Assembly: GCA_031272415.1 (NCBI GenBank)
Contig: JAISTU010000118.1
Coordinates: forward strand, 1-6,927
Direction: 5' to 3'
Source: Bacteroidales bacterium
GTDB taxonomy: Bacteria; Bacteroidota; Bacteroidia; Bacteroidales; WCHB1-69
Length of the DNA stretch: 6,927 nucleotides
The notes beneath the pieces are model-generated. The model worked only from the letters and a program-made list of their open reading frames with translations, did not search any database and had not been told where the DNA came from. Below, piece by piece: positions 1-3,923 of the stretch (position 1 is the first letter of the stretch; the number at the start of each line of letters is the position of its first letter). Both the position numbers and the translations under genes were made by a program.

Positions 1-198
1 ATCGAACTGAAAATTTTGTATTCCCAAAAAACAATCCCCGAAGGTTTAGAACAAACTGCACGGTATATGGATTCACTCGGCTGTCAAAAAGGCTATCTAA
101 TTGTTTTTGACCGCGATAAAACCAAATCTTGGGACGAGAAAATCTACCAAAAACAAGAAAACGTAGACGGAAAAATGATTGATGTTTTTGGCTGCTGA
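1..198 (+). CDS. C-terminal fragment of a probable PD-(D/E)XK nuclease-like domain protein (5' end outside window)
   Basis: The reading frame is open from base 1 and stops with TGA at 196-198, so only the last 65 codons are present and the true start lies upstream. The fragment begins I-E-L-K, which fits the (D/E)-x-K half of a PD-(D/E)XK nuclease active site. It continues with EGLEQTARYMDSLG, then a hydrophobic strand ending in a D-R-D turn (YLIVFDRDK), then SWDEKIY. From memory of the family, this order (ELK, a helix with EGxEQ, then LVIFDR) is the C-terminal nuclease-like domain found on many bacterial ATP-binding (AAA-like) proteins of unclear function, common in Bacteroidota and often multicopy. 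The ATPase part, if present, is not visible, so neither ATP binding nor nuclease activity can be judged here. A terminator follows 20 bases after the stop, so this is the last gene of its transcript. The family assignment is moderately sure; that it is a real gene end is more certain. Confidence 0.65.
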   Translation: MELKILYSQKTIPEGLEQTARYMDSLGCQKGYLIVFDRDKTKSWDEKIYQKQENVDGKMIDVFGC

Positions 199-217
199 TA
201 GACAATAAAAAAAATGT

Positions 218-243
218 AGAAACGGCATCCTGCCGTTTTTTTT
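218..243 (+). terminator. Rho-independent terminator after the partial left gene
   Basis: An 8-bp perfect stem (AAACGGCA at 220-227 and TGCCGTTT at 231-238) closes a three-base loop (TCC). The T-run starts inside the right arm and continues to 243. It lies 20 bases past the stop codon at 198 on the same strand, the expected place for an intrinsic terminator. The A-rich left flank (207-214) could weakly extend function to the other strand, but the T-run polarity favours plus. Confidence 0.85.
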
Positions 244-307
244 GAAGTGTAGAGTGTAGTTTTTTTTGCATTTTCGCACCAAAACGTTCTAAAATTAGAA
301 ATTTCCC

Positions 308-319
308 GTCTGAACTGTG
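308..319. repeat. Short GTCTGAACTGTG repeat fragment
   Basis: The 12-mer GTCTGAACTGTG here matches the reverse complement of the arm ending at 6687 in the same window, and differs by one base from the arms at 6608 and 6749. GTCTGAAC-type arms are, from general knowledge, widespread non-coding repeats in Bacteroidota intergenic regions. Only one arm is visible at this site, so it is best read as a remnant. The surrounding 244-400 region shows no coding signal. Confidence 0.45.
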
Positions 320-336
320 CCTCCTTCTGCACTGTC

Positions 337-357
337 ATTGCGGGTTTGCCCTGCAAT
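337..357. repeat. ATTGCGGG hairpin, fragment of a dispersed palindromic repeat
   Basis: ATTGCGGG (337-344) pairs with CCCTGCAAT (349-357) around the loop TTTG, giving an 8-bp stem with one bulged T (352). The preceding bases (CTGTC) and the stem resemble the widely scattered GTCATTGCGGG...CCCGCAAT palindromic repeat seen between genes in many bacteria. No T-run follows on either strand, so a terminator role is unlikely. The copy is imperfect, consistent with an old or decaying element. Confidence 0.45.
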
Positions 358-404
358 ATCCACTTTTATACAACAGATTGTTCTTATTGCATTGGGGTTA
401 CAAC

Positions 405-460
405 AAAAAAAACAACTTCTACCGCAAGTTTTGTTGAGCTAATTTTGCGGTAGAAAGTTG
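405..460 (-). terminator. Rho-independent terminator of gcvT
   Basis: Read on the minus strand, a 15-bp stem (445-460 with 413-427; CAACTTCTACCGCAA forms one arm) has a single bulged base and a 17-base loop. It is followed at once by TTG and eight consecutive Ts (complement of the A-run 405-412). It starts 56 bases after the gcvT stop codon. The stem is near-perfect and the T-run lies only on the minus-strand exit side, so it is assigned to gcvT rather than to the convergent left gene, which has its own terminator at 218-243. Confidence 0.85.
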
Positions 461-516
461 CTAAAATATTCTAAATCAATATGATAAATTTTCTCTCCAT
501 TGAGGAAAGAAAAGTT

Positions 517-1623
517 TTACCCTTTATAGAAAGGCATTTTAACGACTACTGCTTTGAGTGCTTTGTCTCTGATTTTTACAAAAACTTCAGTGCCTAATTT
601 GGCAAATTCTGTTTTAATAATGGCAGTTGCTATTGCTTTTCCAAGCGAAGGTCCTTGTGTGCCTGAACAAATGTGTCCAATTTTATTTCCTTGACTATCA
701 ACAACTTCGTAATCTTGTCGCGGGATGCCTCCTTTGTCAAGCATTTCCAAACCTACCACTTTTCGGCTCACACCTTCTTGCTTTTGTTTGAGCAGAGCGG
801 CTTTGTTAATGAAATTTTTATGGTCAGCAAATTTAGTAATCCACCCCAGTCCTGCTTCTATGGGCGACGTGGTGTCATTGATTTCGTGTCCATAAAGGCA
901 AAAGCCCATTTCCAAACGCAAAGTATCCCTTGCGCCTAAACCTATTGGCTTGATACCGAACTCTTTACCTGCTTCAAAAACTGCATCCCAAATTTTGAAT
1001 GCATCCTTGTGAGGGAAATAAATTTCACAACCGCCACTACCTGTATAGCCGGTAGTAGATAAAAGAATATTTTCCACACCTGCAAATGTCAAAAATTTGA
1101 AAGTGTAATATTCCATGTCCGTAATGGGAGTGTCGGTCAATTTTTGCATGGCTTTGAGTGCCAAAGGACCTTGCACTGCCAATTGTGAAATCTCGTCGGA
1201 GGCATTGTACAATTGAGCACCAAACTTTTCATTTTGTTTGACTAACCAATTCCAATCTTTGTCAATATTTGCCGCATTGACAACCAATAAATATTCATCT
1301 TGCGAAATTCTATAGGTAAGAAAATCATCCACAATGCCGCCCGTTTCATTGGGGAAACAGCAATATTGCACTTTCCCGTCCACTAATGCCGCCGTATCGT
1401 TAGAAGATACCCATTGAACAAACTCCAATGCTTTTGGTCCGCGTACATAAATTTCGCCCATGTGGGAAACATCAAAAACCCCCACAGCATTGCGTACTGT
1501 AAGATGTTCGGCAATCAATCCCTCATACTGAACAGGCATATAAAAACCTGCAAATGGAACCATTTTGGCTCCCAAAGCCTCATGTTTTGGTGTAAAAACC
1601 GTCTTTTTTACTATATCTGACAT
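517..1623 (-). CDS. gcvT: Aminomethyltransferase, glycine cleavage system T protein
   Basis: The 368-residue product has the usual length of GcvT. T protein takes the aminomethyl group carried on lipoyl-GcvH, passes the methylene to tetrahydrofolate to give 5,10-methylene-THF, and releases ammonia in the cytoplasm. Visible family motifs are TPKHEALGAKMVPFAGFYMP near the N-terminus, FDVSHMG (50-56), GGIVDDFLTYR (95-105, containing the conserved folate-proximal Asp pair 99-100), TTGYTGSGGCEIY (190-202), LGARDTLRLE (229-238), TSPIEAGLGW (252-261) and the C-terminal barrel segment GHICSGTQGPSLGKA (316-330). TGYTGSGG in place of the TGYTGEDG of proteobacterial enzymes is, as I recall, normal in Bacteroidota. 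No gcvH or gcvP lies alongside, as is common in this phylum. ATG at 1623 is chosen because it aligns with the family start and the next upstream bases are AT-rich non-coding. No Shine-Dalgarno is seen. The short leader has no room for a glycine riboswitch. Confidence 0.98.
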   Translation of the reverse strand: MSDIVKKTVFTPKHEALGAKMVPFAGFYMPVQYEGLIAEHLTVRNAVGVFDVSHMGEIYVRGPKALEFVQWVSSNDTAALVDGKVQYCCFPNETGGIVDDFLTYRISQDEYLLVVNAANIDKDWNWLVKQNEKFGAQLYNASDEISQLAVQGPLALKAMQKLTDTPITDMEYYTFKFLTFAGVENILLSTTGYTGSGGCEIYFPHKDAFKIWDAVFEAGKEFGIKPIGLGARDTLRLEMGFCLYGHEINDTTSPIEAGLGWITKFADHKNFINKAALLKQKQEGVSRKVVGLEMLDKGGIPRQDYEVVDSQGNKIGHICSGTQGPSLGKAIATAIIKTEFAKLGTEVFVKIRDKALKAVVVKMPFYKG

Positions 1624-1658
1624 ATTATAATTTTATTGTATTATAAAAAAACATTTTG

Positions 1659-1666
1659 CAAAAATA
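1659..1666 (-). promoter_or_regulatory. Candidate -7 promoter box for gcvT
   Basis: On the minus strand this reads TATTTTTG, matching the Bacteroidota primary sigma -7 consensus TAnnTTTG. It lies 35 bases upstream of the gcvT ATG. No -33 TTTG sits at the usual 19-21 base distance; the nearest TTTTTG (1700-1695) is about 28 bases away. The match is therefore only partial, and chance is a concern in such AT-rich sequence. Confidence 0.45.
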
Positions 1667-1709
1667 CACTTTTTTTTCGATTAAAAATTAAAAACAAAAA
1701 AAAATAAAA

Positions 1710-1717
1710 TATTTTTG
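1710..1717 (+). promoter_or_regulatory. Candidate -7 promoter box for the leucine-rich-repeat gene
   Basis: TATTTTTG matches the Bacteroidota -7 consensus TAnnTTTG and is the same octamer as the minus-strand gcvT box. If used, the leader would be about 140 bases long. I see no clear -33 element. No better box is closer to the gene, apart from a TATTTTG with shortened spacing at 1727-1733. Confidence 0.35.
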
Positions 1718-1812
1718 TATGCACAATATTTTGATTTTCAATTATTTATAGAATTTTAGTAAAAAGAAATCTAAAAAAAATGAAATTGCAGGCAACGAAA
1801 TGCACCCATTTT

Positions 1813-1864
1813 TTATCTTATAAACATGAAATAAATTAATAAACAAATAAAAGATATAAGATAA
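1813..1864 (+). promoter_or_regulatory. Inverted repeat ending at the start codon of the surface protein gene
   Basis: TTATCTTATA (1813-1822) is perfectly complementary to TATAAGATAA (1855-1864), whose last base is two bases before the ATG at 1866. If folded in the mRNA, the 10-bp stem with a 32-base loop would cover the ribosome landing area. The stem is almost all A-T pairs, so stability is modest. A regulatory role is inference only. Confidence 0.3.
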
Positions 1865-1865
1865 G

Positions 1866-3746
1866 ATGAAAAACAGACTTTTTTTGACAGCAGTAGCCAT
1901 AATCGGCTCATTTACAGTACAATCCGTAGTCGCTCAAAACAGCGGTACTTGCGGAGACAACCTTATTTGGACATTGACAGGGAGCGGGACTGCCAAAACG
2001 CTCACCATTTCAGGCACAGGTGCAATGACAAACTTTGTACTACTTACTGATATTCCATGGTATAATCAGCGAAACGACATTCAAGCATTAGTGATTGACA
2101 ATGGAGTGGGCACTATTGGGGATATGGCTTTTTACAGTTGTAGCCATTTGACAAGTACCTTAACCTTACCCAATTCAATCACCTACATTGGCAGCAATGC
2201 TTTTTACGACTGTAATGGACTGACAGGAGGTTTGACAATTCCTAATTCGGTTACTTCAATTGGAGGCAATGCTTTTTATAATTGCAGTGGATTGAGTGGC
2301 ACTTTAACATTGCCGAATGCTATAACAATTATTAACAGTTCAACATTTTATAATTGCAGTGGGTTTACAGGTGCTTTAACTATTCCAAATTCGGTTACAT
2401 ATATTGCAGGATATGCTTTTTTTGGTTGTAGCGGATTTACAGAATTAACCGTTTCTGAAGGACTTAAAACAATAGAAGGACTTGCTTTTGGGCTTTGTAG
2501 TGGTATAACAACTATCAATTTTAATGCTATCGCCTGTTCCTCAATGACTGGTACTGTTTTTAACGGTTGTACAAATTTGACAACATTACATATAGGAAAT
2601 AATGTAAAAAATATTCCTAACAATGCGTTTATTAATTGTCGCAATTTTGTTGGGGCATTAGTTCTTCCAGTTTCAGTAGTATCAGTTGGTAATTCTGCTT
2701 TTGAAAATTGTAGCGGATTTACAAGTTTGACGCTTTCAGATTCACTGACAAGAATAGATAGAAAAGCCTTTGCGGGCTGTAAAGGCATGACAGGAGCATT
2801 AACTATTCCGCAGGCAGTTATTTCGTTAGGAACGCTTGCATTTGACAGTTGCAGTGGATTTACGACTATCAATTTTAATGCAATCAATAGTTCTACGACC
2901 GGCAATAATGCAGCCGGGTGTGTTTTGCATGCCTGTACTAATTTATCTACATTGAACATCGGGGACGCCGTGCTTTCTATTCCTGATTTTATGTTCTATG
3001 ATTGCAACAAATTTACAGGGCATTTGACATTTCCGGACTCTTTGCACACAATAGGTGCATCTGCGTTTAAAAATTGCAGTGGATATACAGATTTAACTAT
3101 AACTGAGGCAATTAGGAATATCGGTTCATCTGCTTTTGAAAACTGTACAGGCATAACAACTGTGCAATTTAATGCAAAAAGATGTACCATTATTGGTAAT
3201 AATTCTATTTTCGGCAATACATTTCGTAATTGTTCTCAATTTGATACTTTGATTTTTGCGGAAAATGTGAGTTATATTCCTGATTATGCTTTTAACGGCT
3301 GTGAATTTACATTTGTTAAAAATTTCAACGCCAATGTTGCTAATATCGCTATCACGGATAAAGGATTTAATGGTATGTCGCTTGATATTGCTACATTAGT
3401 TGTTCCTCCTTGTGCCTTAGAAGATTATCAAAAGGCAGCCGTTTGGGAAAATTTTGGTACAATTAAAGAGGACTCAACTATGATTTGCAATAAAACAGAA
3501 ATAAAAAGAATTGAAAATGATGATGTTTTACAAATTTACCCCAACCCCGCATCTTCTGAATTAAAAATTAAAAATGTGCAATTAAAAGAGAGTGAGAATG
3601 TGGAGATTGTGGATATTTTAGGACGCATTCAACAAACAAAAATCATCAATCAACAATCCGAAATAATTCTTGATATTTCACATTTAGCAAAAGGAATATA
3701 TTTTATCAAAATTGGCGGTTGGAGAGGAAAATTTGTAGTCAATTAA
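1866..3746 (+). CDS. Secreted BspA-type leucine-rich-repeat protein with T9SS sorting domain
   Basis: The 626-residue product starts with a classical signal peptide (MKNR, hydrophobic core to about residue 19, then SVVAQ, cleavage near 23). Residues 26-72 form the BspA-type lead-in (GTCGDNLIWTL, LTISGTGAM, IPWYNQR). Residues 75-505 hold about 17 LRR_5 repeats of mostly 23-24 residues. Each carries an AF-x-x-C core (for example AFYSC 88, AFYDC 112, AFYNC 136, AFENC 278, AFKNC 400, AFNGC 475), with IPNSVTSIG-type turns between them. Residues 556-626 are a T9SS type A sorting domain with YPNPA (558-562), DILGR (583-587), LAKGIYFIKI (607-616) and final GKFVVN. The protein should cross the inner membrane by Sec, the outer membrane by T9SS, and be anchored or released at the surface. 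BspA-like proteins are linked to adhesion, but the ligand here is unknown. The start ATG directly precedes the signal peptide; no Shine-Dalgarno is present. Neighbours give no functional clue. Confidence 0.95.
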   Translation: MKNRLFLTAVAIIGSFTVQSVVAQNSGTCGDNLIWTLTGSGTAKTLTISGTGAMTNFVLLTDIPWYNQRNDIQALVIDNGVGTIGDMAFYSCSHLTSTLTLPNSITYIGSNAFYDCNGLTGGLTIPNSVTSIGGNAFYNCSGLSGTLTLPNAITIINSSTFYNCSGFTGALTIPNSVTYIAGYAFFGCSGFTELTVSEGLKTIEGLAFGLCSGITTINFNAIACSSMTGTVFNGCTNLTTLHIGNNVKNIPNNAFINCRNFVGALVLPVSVVSVGNSAFENCSGFTSLTLSDSLTRIDRKAFAGCKGMTGALTIPQAVISLGTLAFDSCSGFTTINFNAINSSTTGNNAAGCVLHACTNLSTLNIGDAVLSIPDFMFYDCNKFTGHLTFPDSLHTIGASAFKNCSGYTDLTITEAIRNIGSSAFENCTGITTVQFNAKRCTIIGNNSIFGNTFRNCSQFDTLIFAENVSYIPDYAFNGCEFTFVKNFNANVANIAITDKGFNGMSLDIATLVVPPCALEDYQKAAVWENFGTIKEDSTMICNKTEIKRIENDDVLQIYPNPASSELKIKNVQLKESENVEIVDILGRIQQTKIINQQSEIILDISHLAKGIYFIKIGGWRGKFVVN

Positions 3747-3753
3747 AAATTCT

Positions 3754-3813
3754 AAATTTTCAATTAAAAAAAAACTCTTAATTTTTGATATTTAATTTTT
3801 AATTGAAAAATTT
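3754..3813 (+). terminator. AT-rich hairpin after the surface protein gene, possible terminator
   Basis: A 17-bp arm (3754-3770, ending CAATTAAAAA) is complementary to 3796-3813 with one bulged A, around a 25-base loop. It begins 8 bases after the TAA at 3744-3746. The stem contains only one G-C pair and no T-run follows, so it is a weak intrinsic terminator at best. Its right arm ends four bases before the rpsA -7 box, so it may instead be A/T promoter upstream sequence. Confidence 0.35.
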
Positions 3814-3816
3814 GTG

Positions 3817-3824
3817 TATCTTTG
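3817..3824 (+). promoter_or_regulatory. -7 promoter box of rpsA
   Basis: TATCTTTG is a full match to the Bacteroidota -7 consensus TAnnTTTG, in the frequent context TTTGTGTATCTTTGCA. Transcription would be expected to begin about 3829-3832, giving a leader of roughly 95 bases. A -33 TTTG at the ideal spacing is not evident; the nearest are TTG at 3803-3805 (too close) and TTTG at 3784-3787 (too far). Confidence 0.7.
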
Positions 3825-3897
3825 CATTTCGCTTTGAAAGAGGCTCTTCGGCGAAAGATTATTTAGGTAACCTCATAATTATTAACAATTTAAAAAA

Positions 3898-3918
3898 ATG
3901 TGTGCTTTTTGCACATAA
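3898..3918 (+). promoter_or_regulatory. Leader hairpin and six-codon upstream ORF before rpsA
   Basis: An ATG at 3898 opens a tiny frame (Met-Cys-Ala-Phe-Cys-Thr) ending in TAA at 3916-3918, five bases before the rpsA ATG at 3924. Its upstream context, TTTAAAAAAATG, looks like a normal Bacteroidota start and closely resembles the TAAAAAAAATG before rpsA itself. The same bases form a hairpin: TGTGC (3901-3905) pairs with GCACA (3911-3915) around five Ts, extendable by a G-T and a T-A pair. A translated leader would open the hairpin and could feed ribosomes to rpsA by reinitiation. Bacterial rpsA is autoregulated in E. coli through leader structure; that this leader acts similarly is inference. 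Confidence 0.4.
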
Positions 3919-3923
3919 AAAAA

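Noticed and set aside
97..356. Two small minus-strand frames (61 and 70 residues)
   Set aside because: They cross the left gene's coding end, its terminator and a dispersed-repeat fragment. Their sequences are low-complexity and look like translated repeat DNA.
673..1620. Plus-strand frames (88 and 68 residues) inside gcvT
   Set aside because: Both are antisense to the intact and well-conserved gcvT and show no recognisable domain.
1624..1660. Glycine riboswitch upstream of gcvT
   Set aside because: The region from the candidate promoter to the ATG is only about 35 bases of A/T sequence, far too short for the aptamer, and no G-rich conserved core is seen.
2348..3217. Antisense open frames (203 and 73 residues) opposite the leucine-rich-repeat gene
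   Set aside because: They are shadows of the repeated LRR codons on the other strand, with repetitive Pro/Leu-rich products (NPLQLSKA-like) and no independent start signals. The plus-strand gene is complete with signal peptide and sorting domain.
3827..3856. Second leader hairpin (TTTCGC / GCGAAA) before rpsA
   Set aside because: The left arm overlaps the predicted transcription start, so it may not be fully transcribed, and the interior pairs poorly.
3900..3923. GTG at 3900 as the rpsA start, adding MCFLHIKK
   Set aside because: The extension is Cys/hydrophobic and unlike S1 starts, lies within the leader hairpin, and the ATG at 3924 has a typical A-rich context and gives an expected MTEEL start.
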